Below are positions 26,562 through 34,754 of a stretch of DNA of 64,000 bases, one piece after another. Positions within the stretch are counted from its first letter, which is position 1; each line of letters begins with the position of its first letter. The stretch lies in the NCBI RefSeq assembly GCF_002160015.1, contig NZ_NFJT01000006.1, positions 1-64,000 of the forward strand, in the 5' to 3' direction. The stretch is from Anaerofilum sp. An201 (GTDB taxonomy: Bacteria > Bacillota > Clostridia > Oscillospirales > Ruminococcaceae). A model generated the notes under the pieces. That model was not told the DNA's origin. It made no database searches and was given only the letters and a program-made list of their open reading frames with translations. The position numbers and the translations under genes are program-made.

Positions 26562-27460
26562 TGCTGGACCGTGTCGCGGGCAACGCCGCGGCGATGGAAG
26601 CCGTAAAAGCCGCCCTTGCACAGGGGCGGCTTTCCCATAGTGTGCTGCTGCTGGGCGAGGAGGGCGCCGGCGCGGGGTTCTGCGCGCGGTGCCTGGCGGC
26701 CGACTGGCTGTATCCCGAAGGCGGCGCCGCCGCCGAGGCGGTGGTGCGCGGAGAGGGCGCCGAATGCCTCTCGGTGCGCGCCGAGAACAAGAGCAACACC
26801 ATCTCGGTGGACCAGGTGCGCCGGGTGCGCCGCGAGGTGTACAACACGGCGCTGTCGGCCAAAGGGCGGGCGGTGATCTTCTACGCCGCCCACCGGATGC
26901 AGGCCGAGGCGGCCAACGCCCTGCTCAAGGTGCTGGAGGAGCCGCCGGCCGGCGTGCTGTTCCTGCTCACCGCCACAACGCCCGCCGCCGTGCTGCCCAC
27001 CATCCGCAGCCGGTGCGCGGCGGTGCAGCTGTCTGCCCTGCCGGAGGAGGAGTGCGCCGCCTTTGTGGAACGGGCGCGGGCGCGCTGTAAGGACGCGGGG
27101 TTTTTGTCGGCGGTGTACGGCGGGCGGATCGGGTGCGTGCTGCGCTGCATCGACGACCCCTCCCGCCGCGCGGTGCTGGACGACGCGCTGGCGGCGGCGC
27201 GGTGCGCGGCCGAGAGCGACGGCTACCGCCTGGCGGCGCTGCTGGCCGGCTATGAGAAGCGGAAGGCCGACGCGCTGACCCTGCTGGACGATCTGCGCGC
27301 GGTGTGCGGCGCGGTGGTGCGCGGCGAACAGGCGGCCGGCCTGACCGCCGCCCAGGCCGCGGCGGCGGCGCGCGAAGCCGGCTGGGCGATGGGCCTTCTG
27401 CAGGCCAATGTGAACGACAAGCTGGTGTTTTCCTGTTTGGCGGCGCGGCTGTGCCGCTGA
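26561..27460 (+). CDS. holB: DNA polymerase III delta' subunit-like protein
   Basis: A 299-residue AAA+ clamp-loader subunit. SHSVLLLGEEGAGAGFCAR occupies the P-loop place but lacks the GKT/S lysine, and the usual zinc-finger Cys cluster is absent, consistent with a subunit that does not hydrolyse ATP. The sensor region AHRMQAEAANALLKVLEEPP (SENALLKTLEEP in most relatives) and LLTATTPAAVLPTIRSRC are well kept. It overlaps darA by one base and is followed by yaaT, the usual Firmicutes order. Confidence 0.9.
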   Translation: MLDRVAGNAAAMEAVKAALAQGRLSHSVLLLGEEGAGAGFCARCLAADWLYPEGGAAAEAVVRGEGAECLSVRAENKSNTISVDQVRRVRREVYNTALSAKGRAVIFYAAHRMQAEAANALLKVLEEPPAGVLFLLTATTPAAVLPTIRSRCAAVQLSALPEEECAAFVERARARCKDAGFLSAVYGGRIGCVLRCIDDPSRRAVLDDALAAARCAAESDGYRLAALLAGYEKRKADALTLLDDLRAVCGAVVRGEQAAGLTAAQAAAAAREAGWAMGLLQANVNDKLVFSCLAARLCR

Positions 27461-27542
27461 CTGTCCTGCCCCAACTTTTGCCGCGGGCTTTGCAGGGCTG
27501 ATTGTTTTGCCGCGCGCGGCCGCGGACAAGGATGTTTCCCCT

Positions 27543-28394
27543 ATGGCAACTGTGATCAGTGTACGATTCAAACCGGCGGGCAAGGCCTATTTCTTCGACC
27601 CCGGCGCGCTGGAGATCCAAAAAGGCGAATATGTCATCGTGGACACCGCCCGCGGCACCGAGTGCGGCGAGGTGGTGGCGGGATGCCACCAGGTGCCGGA
27701 CGCCAGCGTGGTGCGCCCGCTCAAGACGGTGGTGCGCATGGCCGACAGCGTGGACGTGCGCCGCATGCGCCAGAACCGCGCCGACGAGGAAAAGGCGTTC
27801 GCCATCTGCGAAGAGCGCATCCGCAAGCACAAGCTGGAGATGAAGCTGGTGGAGGTGGAGTATCTGCTGGACCGCTCGAAGATCCTGTTCTACTTCACCG
27901 CCGACGGCCGCATCGACTTCCGCGAGCTGGTGAAGGATCTGGCGGGCGTGTTCCACACCCGCATCGAGCTGCGCCAGATCGGCGTGCGGGACGAGAGCAA
28001 GATGCTGGGCGGCCTCGGGATCTGCGGCCAGCCCTTCTGCTGCAGCCGCTTTCTGAACGATTTCCAGCCGGTGTCCATCAAGATGGCCAAGGAGCAGGGG
28101 CTGTCGCTGAACCCCACCAAGATCTCGGGCAGCTGCGGCCGCCTGATGTGCTGCCTTGCCTACGAGCAGAAGGCGTATGAATACCTCAACCGCATCACCC
28201 CGCAGGTGGGCAGCGAGGTGAAAACGCCCGACGGCGTGGGCACCGTGACCGAGGTGAACCTCATCAGCGGATACCTGAAGGTGCGTCTGGAAAAGGGCGA
28301 CACCATCCAGGCGCGCTACTACAAGCGCAGCGACTGCACCTATATCCGGGGCGGACGCCGCGCCCCTCAGCCCCCCGACCCCGAGGACGAATAA
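27543..28394 (+). CDS. ricT: PSP1-domain cell-fate regulator YaaT (RicT)
   Basis: A 283-residue protein of the PSP1 family. In Bacillus, YaaT works with YlbF and YmcA as an Fe-S-containing complex affecting RNase Y specificity, sporulation and competence. The Cys residues that could bind the cluster are present in GICGQPFCCSRFL and SCGRLMCCLAYEQ. RGTECGEVV and LDRSKILFYFTADGRIDFREL are also typical. The ATG at 27543 lies after AAGGA; 82 bases separate it from holB. A terminator follows, ending the cluster. Confidence 0.93.
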   Translation: MATVISVRFKPAGKAYFFDPGALEIQKGEYVIVDTARGTECGEVVAGCHQVPDASVVRPLKTVVRMADSVDVRRMRQNRADEEKAFAICEERIRKHKLEMKLVEVEYLLDRSKILFYFTADGRIDFRELVKDLAGVFHTRIELRQIGVRDESKMLGGLGICGQPFCCSRFLNDFQPVSIKMAKEQGLSLNPTKISGSCGRLMCCLAYEQKAYEYLNRITPQVGSEVKTPDGVGTVTEVNLISGYLKVRLEKGDTIQARYYKRSDCTYIRGGRRAPQPPDPEDE

Positions 28395-28403
28395 GCACCC
28401 TGC

Positions 28404-28434
28404 GCCCGGACCTGCTGTCCGGGCGTTTTTGGTT
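28404..28434 (+). terminator. Terminator after yaaT
   Basis: GCCCGGAC and GTCCGGGC around CTGCT, followed by GTTTTT. Confidence 0.85.
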
Positions 28435-28473
28435 GGCGGAAGGCGGCGCCGGTCTGCCGAAAAAATCGCCCTT

Positions 28474-28521
28474 TTTGCACATCTGCAAAGCACATTTGCA
28501 AGATGCGGACGATTGTGCAAA
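28474..28521. promoter_or_regulatory. Inverted TTTGCACA/TGTGCAAA sites before the sugar-nucleotide pair
   Basis: TTTGCACA (28474-28481) and its exact complement TGTGCAAA (28514-28521) flank internal CTGCAAAG and CATTTGCAAG copies. They lie just upstream of the -35 box and could be regulator sites. Confidence 0.4.
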
Positions 28522-28540
28522 TCAAAAATCGCTTTTTGTA

Positions 28541-28569
28541 TTGGAAAATCGGCCGCGAAACGATACAAT
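28541..28569 (+). promoter_or_regulatory. Promoter of the nucleotidyltransferase/kinase operon
   Basis: TTGGAA (28541-28546), 17-base spacer, TACAAT (28564-28569). Confidence 0.75.
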
Positions 28570-28636
28570 GAAAGTATCAAATGCGCAGGCCGCATCCGGC
28601 GGCTGCGAACAACATATGAAACAGGAGGCAACCACT

Positions 28637-29563
28637 ATGAAAAAACCGATTCTGGTCGTTCTGGCAGCAGGTATGGGCAGCCGTTACGGCGGCCTGAAGC
28701 AGATCGATCCCGTTGGCCCCAACGGCGAGGTCATCATCGACTACTCCATCTTCGACGCCCGCCGCGCCGGCTTCGAGACCGTTGTGTTCATCATCAAGCA
28801 CGAGATCGAGGACGCCTTCAAGGCCGCCATCGGCGACCGTCTGTCCAAGGTGATGGAGGTGCGCTATGCCTTCCAGCAGCTGGACGACCTGCCCGAAGGC
28901 TTCACCGTGCCCGAAGGCCGCGAGAAGCCCTGGGGCACCAGCCATGCCATCCTGGCGGCCCGCGACGTGATCGACGCCCCCTTCGCCGTGATCAACGCCG
29001 ACGACTACTACGGCCCCGAGGCCTTCCAGGTCATCTACGACTACCTGTCCACCCACAGCGACGACGACAAGTACCGCTACGCCATGGTGGGCTACCTGCT
29101 GAAGAACACCGTCACCGAGAACGGCCATGTGGCCCGCGGCGTCTGCGTGGAGAACCCCGACCACACCCTGGCCGACGTGACCGAGCGCACCAAGATCGCC
29201 ACCTACGAGGGCGGCATCCACTTCACCGAGGACGACGGCGCCACCTGGACCGACCTGCCCGAGGACACCCTGGTCTCCATGAACCTGTGGGGCTTCGGCG
29301 CCAGCGTGGTCCCCGAGATCCAGAACCGCTTCGCCGCCTTCCTGGAGGCTTCCCTGCCCACCAACCCGCTGAAGTGCGAATACTTCCTGCCGCTGGTCGT
29401 CAGCCAGCTGATCGCCGAGGGCAAGGCCACCGTGCAGGTGCTGCGCAGCCACGACAAGTGGTACGGCGTGACCTATAAAGAGGACAAGCCCACCGTTGTG
29501 GCCGCCATCCGCGAGAAGATCGCCAGCGGCCTGTATCCCGAAAACCTGTGGGGGGAGGCGTGA
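28637..29563 (+). CDS. Sugar-phosphate nucleotidyltransferase
   Basis: A 308-residue nucleotidyltransferase with the GT-A like signature LAAGMGSRYGGLKQIDPVGP at residues 7-26 and the metal-binding VINADDYYG stretch. It should join a sugar-1-phosphate to a nucleoside triphosphate. The closest setting I know is the uridylyltransferase partner of N-acetylhexosamine 1-kinase in salvage of GlcNAc/GalNAc. It lacks the C-terminal left-handed helix of GlmU, so it does not acetylate. Start ATG follows CAGGAGG. The kinase gene starts three bases after its stop. Confidence 0.85.
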   Translation: MKKPILVVLAAGMGSRYGGLKQIDPVGPNGEVIIDYSIFDARRAGFETVVFIIKHEIEDAFKAAIGDRLSKVMEVRYAFQQLDDLPEGFTVPEGREKPWGTSHAILAARDVIDAPFAVINADDYYGPEAFQVIYDYLSTHSDDDKYRYAMVGYLLKNTVTENGHVARGVCVENPDHTLADVTERTKIATYEGGIHFTEDDGATWTDLPEDTLVSMNLWGFGASVVPEIQNRFAAFLEASLPTNPLKCEYFLPLVVSQLIAEGKATVQVLRSHDKWYGVTYKEDKPTVVAAIREKIASGLYPENLWGEA

Positions 29564-29566
29564 ATC

Positions 29567-30682
29567 ATGGCTCTGAAACCGGCTGAGGAAATGCTGAACG
29601 AGGCCCTGGCCGCCTGGAACTGGGGCGGCACCGTCGTGGGCGCTGTGCGCTACGGCGCCGGCCACATCAACGACACCTTCTGCGTCTACACCCAGACTGC
29701 CGAGGGCGACTGCGTGCGCTTCATCCTGCAGCGCATCAACACCAACACCTTCACCGACCCCGCCGGCCTGATGGAGAACATCTGCGGCGTGACCGGGTTC
29801 CTGCGCAAGAAGATCGAGGAAAAGGGCGGCGACGTTGCCCGTGAGACCATGAACGTGGTCCCCACCGCCGACGGCAAGCCTTACTACGCCGATACCAACG
29901 GCGGCGCCTGGCGCGTGTACACCTTCGTGGAGGGCACCGTCTGCCTGCAGAAGGTGGAGAGCCCCGACGACTTCTATGCCAGCGCTTATGCGTTCGGCCA
30001 GTTCCAGCAGCTGCTGGCCGACTATCCCGCCAGCACCCTGCACGAGACCATCGCCCGCTTCCACGACACCGCCAACCGCTACGCCAACTTCGAGAAGGCG
30101 CTGGAAGCCGACGTGTGCGGCCGCGCCAAGGACGTGCAGGCCGAGATCGAGTTCGTGAAGGCGCACAAGGCCGACTGCAGCTACATGGTGGACCTGCTGG
30201 CCGCCGGCAAGCTGCCGCTGCGCGTGACCCACAACGACACCAAGCTGAACAACATCCTGATGGACAAGGCCACCCGCCAGGGCATCTGCGTGATCGACCT
30301 GGATACCGTTATGCCCGGCCTGGCCGCCAACGACTACGGCGACTCCATCCGCTTCGGCGCCAACGACTGCGCCGAGGACGAGAAGGACCTGACCAAGGTG
30401 AACTTCAGCCTGCCCCTGTTCGAGACCTACACCAAGGGCTTCCTGGCCGCCTGCGGCAGCGCCCTGACCGACCTGGAGAAGGAGACCCTGCCCTGGGGCG
30501 CCAAGCTGATGACCCTGGAGTGCGGCATCCGCTTCCTGACCGACTATCTGGAGGGCGACCACTATTTCAAGGTCCACCGCGAGGGCCACAATCTGGATCG
30601 CTGCCGCACCCAGTTCAAGCTGGTGCGCGACATGGAGGCCGCCTGGGACGAGATGGCCGCCATCGTGAAAAAGTACAGCTGA
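29567..30682 (+). CDS. Sugar kinase of the aminoglycoside-phosphotransferase fold (NahK-like)
   Basis: A 371-residue kinase. GAGHINDTFCVYT near residue 28 is the nucleotide-binding loop, RVTHNDTKLNNILMD the catalytic loop with Asp, and CVIDLDTVMPG the metal site. This set matches N-acetylhexosamine 1-kinases, which phosphorylate free GlcNAc or GalNAc at the anomeric position. Coupled to the nucleotidyltransferase three bases upstream it would give UDP-sugar from a free amino sugar. No lacto-N-biose phosphorylase or transporter is next to it. The substrate is inferred, not shown. A terminator follows. Confidence 0.82.
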   Translation: MALKPAEEMLNEALAAWNWGGTVVGAVRYGAGHINDTFCVYTQTAEGDCVRFILQRINTNTFTDPAGLMENICGVTGFLRKKIEEKGGDVARETMNVVPTADGKPYYADTNGGAWRVYTFVEGTVCLQKVESPDDFYASAYAFGQFQQLLADYPASTLHETIARFHDTANRYANFEKALEADVCGRAKDVQAEIEFVKAHKADCSYMVDLLAAGKLPLRVTHNDTKLNNILMDKATRQGICVIDLDTVMPGLAANDYGDSIRFGANDCAEDEKDLTKVNFSLPLFETYTKGFLAACGSALTDLEKETLPWGAKLMTLECGIRFLTDYLEGDHYFKVHREGHNLDRCRTQFKLVRDMEAAWDEMAAIVKKYS

Positions 30683-30725
30683 TCCCGCTTTCTGCACAAG
30701 CGACGGAACACGTTTTGCAGACCTT

Positions 30726-30758
30726 CCCCTCTGCCCGCCCGGCAGGGGGGATTTTTTT
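30726..30758 (+). terminator. Terminator of the kinase operon
   Basis: CCCCTCTGCC and GGCAGGGGGG with a short loop, then ATTTTTTT. Confidence 0.85.
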
Positions 30759-30803
30759 GCGCCAAAACCGGGCATTTGTGGACGGCCATACGCATGTTTT
30801 GTC

Positions 30804-30832
30804 TGGAAATCGCGCCGGGGACGTGGTATAAT
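30804..30832 (+). promoter_or_regulatory. Promoter of the DegV gene
   Basis: TGGAAA (30804-30809), 17-base spacer, TATAAT (30827-30832). Confidence 0.7.
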
Positions 30833-30881
30833 GGGGGCAGATGTAATCCTTTCCCCAAGATAATCCAAAGGAGATAACCGT

Positions 30882-31754
30882 ATGAGCGAGTATGTTCTGT
30901 TTACCGATTCCAATACCGACCTGCCCGCCGACCTGGTGCAGCAGCTGGATCTCTCGGTGATCCCGATGCTGTTCGAGATGGACGGCAAGAGCTATTACAA
31001 TTATCCCGACAACCACGAGATGGACCCGAAGGAGTTCTATGCGGCGCTGCGCGGCGGCAAGGTGTGCACCACCAGCCAGGTGTCGCCCAGCCGCTTCGAC
31101 GAGATCTTCTCCCCGGTGCTGGAAAGCGGCAGGGACATCCTGTACCTGTGCTTTTCGTCGGGCCTGTCCGGCACCTACAACACCAGCCGTCTGGCGGTGG
31201 AGGAGCTGCGCGAAAAGTTCCCCGACCGCAAGATCCGCACGGTGGACACGCTGGCCGCCAGCATGGGACAGGGTCTGCTGGTATATCTGGCCGCCAAGAA
31301 GCGCCAGGAGGGCATGGGCCTCGACGAGCTGGGCGACTGGGTGGAGGAGAACCGCCTGAAGCTGTGCCACTGGTTCACGGTGGACGACCTGATGTTCCTC
31401 AAGCGCGGCGGCCGTGTGAGCGGTGCGGCGGCGGTGATGGGCACCATGCTGGGCATCAAGCCGGTGCTGCACGTGGACGACGAGGGGCACCTCATCCCGA
31501 TGGAGAAGGTGCGCGGACGCCGCGCCAGTCTGGACGCGCTGGTGAAGCACATGCAGGCCACCGCCATCCGGCCCGCCGAGCAGACGGTGTTCATCAGCCA
31601 CGGCGACTGCCAGGCCGACTGCGACTATGTGGCCCAGCAGCTGCGCGAGAAGCTGGGCGTGAAGGAGATCGTTACCAGCTACATCGGCCCGGTGATCGGC
31701 GCGCATTCCGGCCCCGGCACGGTGGCGCTGTTCTTCGTGGGCGAGAAGCGCTGA
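30882..31754 (+). CDS. DegV-family fatty-acid-binding protein
   Basis: A 290-residue protein of the DegV/FakB family, which carries a fatty acid and can present it to the FakA kinase. FTDSNTDLPADLV near the start, TSQVSPSRFDEIF and CFSSGLSGTYNTSRLAVEEL (phosphate/carboxyl loop), and FISHGDCQADCDYV are family motifs. The pocket-forming GGRVSGAAAVMGTMLGIKPVL is also kept. No FakA gene is visible in the window. The start follows AAAGGAGA, it has its own promoter, and a terminator follows directly. Confidence 0.92.
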   Translation: MSEYVLFTDSNTDLPADLVQQLDLSVIPMLFEMDGKSYYNYPDNHEMDPKEFYAALRGGKVCTTSQVSPSRFDEIFSPVLESGRDILYLCFSSGLSGTYNTSRLAVEELREKFPDRKIRTVDTLAASMGQGLLVYLAAKKRQEGMGLDELGDWVEENRLKLCHWFTVDDLMFLKRGGRVSGAAAVMGTMLGIKPVLHVDDEGHLIPMEKVRGRRASLDALVKHMQATAIRPAEQTVFISHGDCQADCDYVAQQLREKLGVKEIVTSYIGPVIGAHSGPGTVALFFVGEKR

Positions 31755-31769
31755 CAGCAGAATAAGAAA

Positions 31770-31818
31770 AACAACGCGGCCCCCTCTCCCGTTTTCCCGG
31801 GAAAGGGGGCCGCGTTTT
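31770..31818 (+). terminator. Terminator of the DegV gene
   Basis: AACGCGGCCCCCTCTCCCG pairs with CCGGGAAAGGGGGCCGCGTT with a small loop, followed by TTGTG. Confidence 0.8.
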
Positions 31819-31860
31819 GTGCAGGGATGGATTTGGGGAGGGGAGAACTTTTTTTCGCCG

Positions 31861-32310
31861 CGTGCTGGGGAAAGCGCGCCGCTTGCGCCGGATTCGCCCT
31901 CCACCGCCCCGTGCCGGGGCACCTCCCCCCGCCGGGGGAAGGCGTCCGGTACCGTTGGCTTCCCCCCTGGGGGGAAGCTGTCCCCGAAGGGGACTGATGA
32001 GGGGAAAGCCCTGTTTCAGCACCGCGTGCCGGGGAAGGCGCGCCGCTTGCGCCGGACTCGCCCTCCACCGCCCCGTGCCGGGGCACCTCCCCCCGCCGGG
32101 GGAAGGCCTCCGATACCGTTGGCTTCCCCCTGGGGGGAAGCTGTCCCCGAAGGGGACTGATGAGGGGAAAGCCCTGTTTCAGCACCGCGTGCCGGGGAGT
32201 GCGCGCCGCTTGCGCCGGACTCGCCCTCCACCGCCCCGTACCGGGGCACCTCCCCCCGCCGGGGGAAGGCGTCCGGTACCGTTGGCTTCCCCCTTGGGGG
32301 GAAGCTGCCG
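31861..32310. repeat. Tandem array of the composite repeat, about 2.7 copies of 164 bp
   Basis: Units begin at 31861, 32025 and 32188 (periods 164 and 163). Each holds CGCGCCGCTTGCGCCGGA, a minus-oriented repeat end (CACCTCCCCCC-GCC-GGGGGAAGG), the linker CCGGTACCGTT (CCGATACCGTT in unit 2), and a plus-oriented end (GGCTTCCCCC ... ACTGATGAGGGG). So complete elements are joined head to tail through the GGTACC linker. The period is not a multiple of three and the open frames inside are not genes. With the DegV terminator this accounts for 31755-32318. Confidence 0.9.
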
Positions 32311-32318
32311 CCTGCGGT

Positions 32319-32831
32319 TCACAGCGGGGTTTCGTATCCGTACTCACACAGGGTGAGGGTGTCGTCAATGACTTCCTGATACACACCGCCGGCACGCAAA
32401 AATCCGTTCTTCTCGTACAGGCGGATGGCGGGACGATTCTCCTGCACCACAAACAGCCGCAGCTGCTGTGCACCCTGTGCCTGTGCGGTCTGCCGCGCCA
32501 GCGTCAGCATCCGGCTGCCTATGCCCTGCCCGGCATAGACCGGTGATACGGCAAGCCGGTCGAGATACAACGCGCTTCCTTGTCCGATCCATTGCACGGC
32601 GGCAGCGCCATCAGCATCCCTGCACAGTGCAAAGGCCGCTGCCAGAGAAGATCCGTCCAACAATATATACAGCGCGCCGTTCCGGATATCACCCTCCAGC
32701 GCGCAGACGGGATATACATCGTCCCAGATGTCCAGTCCGTCCGCCCGCATCCGGTCCACCACCGCGCGGTACATCTCCCGCAGCGCGGGCAGGTCGGACG
32801 ATTCGGCGGCGCGGAACATAAGCGAACTCAT
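32319..32831 (-). CDS. GNAT-family N-acetyltransferase
   Basis: A 170-residue acetyltransferase with the acetyl-CoA loop VYAGQGIGSRMLTLA and the C-terminal NRPAIRLYEKNGF motif. The substrate is not predictable. The ATG at 32831 overlaps the rsmE stop as ATGA, with GGGGGAG five bases before it, so it is the third gene of the prmA-rsmE operon. An internal ATG at 32819 is possible but lacks a ribosome site. The stop lies 8 bases from the tandem repeat array, which may serve as its 3' end. Confidence 0.88.
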   Translation of the reverse strand: MSSLMFRAAESSDLPALREMYRAVVDRMRADGLDIWDDVYPVCALEGDIRNGALYILLDGSSLAAAFALCRDADGAAAVQWIGQGSALYLDRLAVSPVYAGQGIGSRMLTLARQTAQAQGAQQLRLFVVQENRPAIRLYEKNGFLRAGGVYQEVIDDTLTLCEYGYETPL

Positions 32832-33547
32832 TCCAGCTCCCCCGCAAAGGCCATCACGGCCGCCAGCGCCGCCACCGGCGCCGTCTCGCAGCGCAAAATG
32901 CGCGGCCCCAGCCCGATGGTCACCGCGCCCGCGGCGGCGGCACGGGCGGCCTCCTCTTCCGAGAAGCCCCCCTCCGCGCCGGTGATGATGGCGATGTTCT
33001 GCCCCTTTTCCACCAGACGGGAGAGCGGTTCTCCCCCGCCCTCGTAGCACAGCAGCGCGCGGTCGTACCCCGCAAGCTCGTCCAGCATCTGGGCAAAGGT
33101 GCGCGGCAGCTCCACCGTGGGCAGGATGCCGCGCCCGCTCTGCTTGGCCGCCTCGGCCGCGATGCGGTTGTAGCGGACGTTCTTCTCCGGTTCCTTCTTG
33201 GGCTGCACCACGCAGTAGCGGCTGAAGAACGGCACGATCCGCACCGCGCCCAGCTCCACGCCCTTCTGGATGATCCACTCCAGCTTGTCCTGCTTGGGAT
33301 AGCCCACATATAAGGTCACCCGGGTGGACGGCTCGGCGGCCGACGCGCGGCGCTCCAGGATCTCCAGCTCCACCCGGTCGGGGCTGGCCAGCGTCACCCG
33401 GGCGTCGGCGTCGGTGCCCGCGCCGTCGCACAGGATCACCTCGTCGCCCGGCTTCGCCCGCATCACCTTCGCCAGATGCTTCGCCTCGTCCCCTTCCAGC
33501 AGGGCGGTGTCCCCCGCCAGCGAGGGGCAGAAATACCGGTGCGGCAT
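32828..33547 (-). CDS. rsmE: 16S rRNA (uridine1498-N3)-methyltransferase
   Basis: A 239-residue SPOUT methyltransferase that methylates U1498 of 16S rRNA. MPHRYFCPSL opens the PUA-like N-terminal domain, with HLAKVMRAKPGDEVILCDG next. The C-terminal knot contains KQDKLEWIIQKGVELGAVRI, AAEAAKQSGRGILPTV and IITGAEGGFSEEEA followed by LGPRILRCETAP, the SAM-binding loop. Length is normal. It starts two bases after prmA stops, the usual arrangement in Firmicutes. Confidence 0.95.
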   Translation of the reverse strand: MPHRYFCPSLAGDTALLEGDEAKHLAKVMRAKPGDEVILCDGAGTDADARVTLASPDRVELEILERRASAAEPSTRVTLYVGYPKQDKLEWIIQKGVELGAVRIVPFFSRYCVVQPKKEPEKNVRYNRIAAEAAKQSGRGILPTVELPRTFAQMLDELAGYDRALLCYEGGGEPLSRLVEKGQNIAIITGAEGGFSEEEAARAAAAGAVTIGLGPRILRCETAPVAALAAVMAFAGELE

Positions 33548-33548
33548 A

Positions 33549-34469
33549 TCAGCCCTCCTTTGCGGTGCAGACCAGCGCCACCCATCCGCGCAGCTCGTGC
33601 ACCTCGTCCACCGACAGCCCCGCCTTCTCGATCGCCTCGATCACCTCGTCGCGGCGGGTGTCGATGATGCCGCTGGCGATAAAGACGCCGCCGTCCGCCA
33701 GCAGCGCCGGAACGTGCGGGCAGAGGCTGATGATGGCGGCCGCCACGATGTTGGCCGTGATGATGTTGTATGTGCCGCTGGCCTTGTCGGACAGATCGCC
33801 CACCAGCACCTGCAGCCTGTCCGCCACGCCGTTCAGCTGTGCGTTCTCCCCGGCGGTGCGCACGCACATCGGGTCGATGTCTACCCCTTCGGCGCTGTCC
33901 GCGCCCAGCAGCAGCGCCGCGATGGCCAGGATGCCGCTGCCGGTGCCGATGTCCAGCATCCGCTCGCCGCCCTGCACCAGGCGGTCCAGCTGGGCCAGGC
34001 ACAGGCTGGTGGTCTCGTGGGTGCCGGTGCCGAACGCCATGCCCGGGTCCAGGCGGATCACCTTGCGGCTGCCGGTGTACTCCTCCCAGCTGGGGCAGAC
34101 CGCCAGCCGGCTGCCGATCTCCATCGCGTGGTAGTATTTTTTCCAGGCCGTCTCCCACTCCTCCTGCTCCACGCCCGAAAGCTCCAGCGTGTAGGGGGCC
34201 TCGGCGGCGGTGAGGCGGCTGTTCAGCAGGTCGGTCACCTCGGCGGGGTTCTCGTCCGGCGACAGGTACATGTGCACCGTCACATGCTCGCGGTCCTTGT
34301 CCAGCAGGTCCTGCTCGATCAGGTCCACATGCGCGATGGCCTGCACCTGCTCCTCCAGGTCGGCGTAGTCCTCGATATAGATGCCGCCGCCCGAGATGCC
34401 GGTGGCGATGGCTTCGGCCGTGTCGGCCCATTGGCGGGGCACGGTGATCTTCAGGTCGGTCCATTCCAT
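33549..34469 (-). CDS. prmA: Ribosomal protein L11 methyltransferase
   Basis: A 306-residue SAM-dependent methyltransferase modifying ribosomal protein L11. The N-terminal substrate-binding part has MEWTDLKITVPRQWADTAE. The catalytic domain shows the family's DPGMAFGTGTHETTSLCL, the SAM motif LDIGTGSGILAIAALLLGA and NIVAAAIISLCPHVPAL with the NI(V/L)A motif. It is first of an operon with rsmE and a GNAT gene and has a clear promoter. Heat-shock genes that often precede it are not present. Confidence 0.95.
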   Translation of the reverse strand: MEWTDLKITVPRQWADTAEAIATGISGGGIYIEDYADLEEQVQAIAHVDLIEQDLLDKDREHVTVHMYLSPDENPAEVTDLLNSRLTAAEAPYTLELSGVEQEEWETAWKKYYHAMEIGSRLAVCPSWEEYTGSRKVIRLDPGMAFGTGTHETTSLCLAQLDRLVQGGERMLDIGTGSGILAIAALLLGADSAEGVDIDPMCVRTAGENAQLNGVADRLQVLVGDLSDKASGTYNIITANIVAAAIISLCPHVPALLADGGVFIASGIIDTRRDEVIEAIEKAGLSVDEVHELRGWVALVCTAKEG

Positions 34470-34507
34470 AACAGCTTCGCTCCGTTTCCGTTGAGTTTTG
34501 TGTGTTC

Positions 34508-34536
34508 AGTATACCACGCCCGCCTGCCCGCTGCAA
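34508..34536 (-). promoter_or_regulatory. Promoter of the prmA operon
   Basis: On the minus strand: TTGCAG (34536-34531), 17-base spacer, TATACT (34513-34508). Confidence 0.8.
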
Positions 34537-34580
34537 AGCCCGCCCGGCCAAAAAGAAGGAAATCCCGGCTCGTCCATAAT

Positions 34581-34598
34581 TTGTTAAAGAATTGTCAA
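34581..34598. promoter_or_regulatory. Possible second Rex-like site
   Basis: TTGTTAA-AGAA-TTGTCAA: the left half is exact, the right half has two mismatches to TTAACAA. It lies 67 bases upstream of the better site. Confidence 0.35.
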
Positions 34599-34647
34599 TC
34601 TGCACAAAAAGCAACAAAAAGCCTTGTCACCTTTGGCAGTTTGCGTA

Positions 34648-34665
34648 TTGTTAAATGATTAACAG
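34648..34665. promoter_or_regulatory. Rex-like redox operator at adhE
   Basis: TTGTTAA-ATGA-TTAACAG matches the clostridial Rex consensus TTGTTAA-N4-TTAACAA with one mismatch. It covers the -35 box, so binding would block transcription; Rex releases DNA when NADH rises. Confidence 0.75.
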
Positions 34666-34677
34666 TTGTGCTACAAT
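34648..34677 (+). promoter_or_regulatory. Promoter of adhE
   Basis: TTGTTA (34648-34653), 18-base spacer, TACAAT (34672-34677). The leader to the ATG is about 70 bases with a CAGGAGG ribosome site. Confidence 0.75.
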
Positions 34678-34754
34678 AGGGGCAGTGAACAATCCACAGC
34701 GGCCAACCGGCCGCCGACGACGCCTTTTTTTCATTACTGACAGGAGGATGAACA

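Noticed and set aside
31861-32310. CRISPR array
   Set aside because: Only 2.7 units, each 164 bases and wholly repeated; no spacers between short repeats and no cas genes.
31817-32356. Open frames with repeated peptides inside the tandem array
   Set aside because: The 164/163-base period shifts frame in each unit and the peptides come from the GC-rich hairpins; no start signal.
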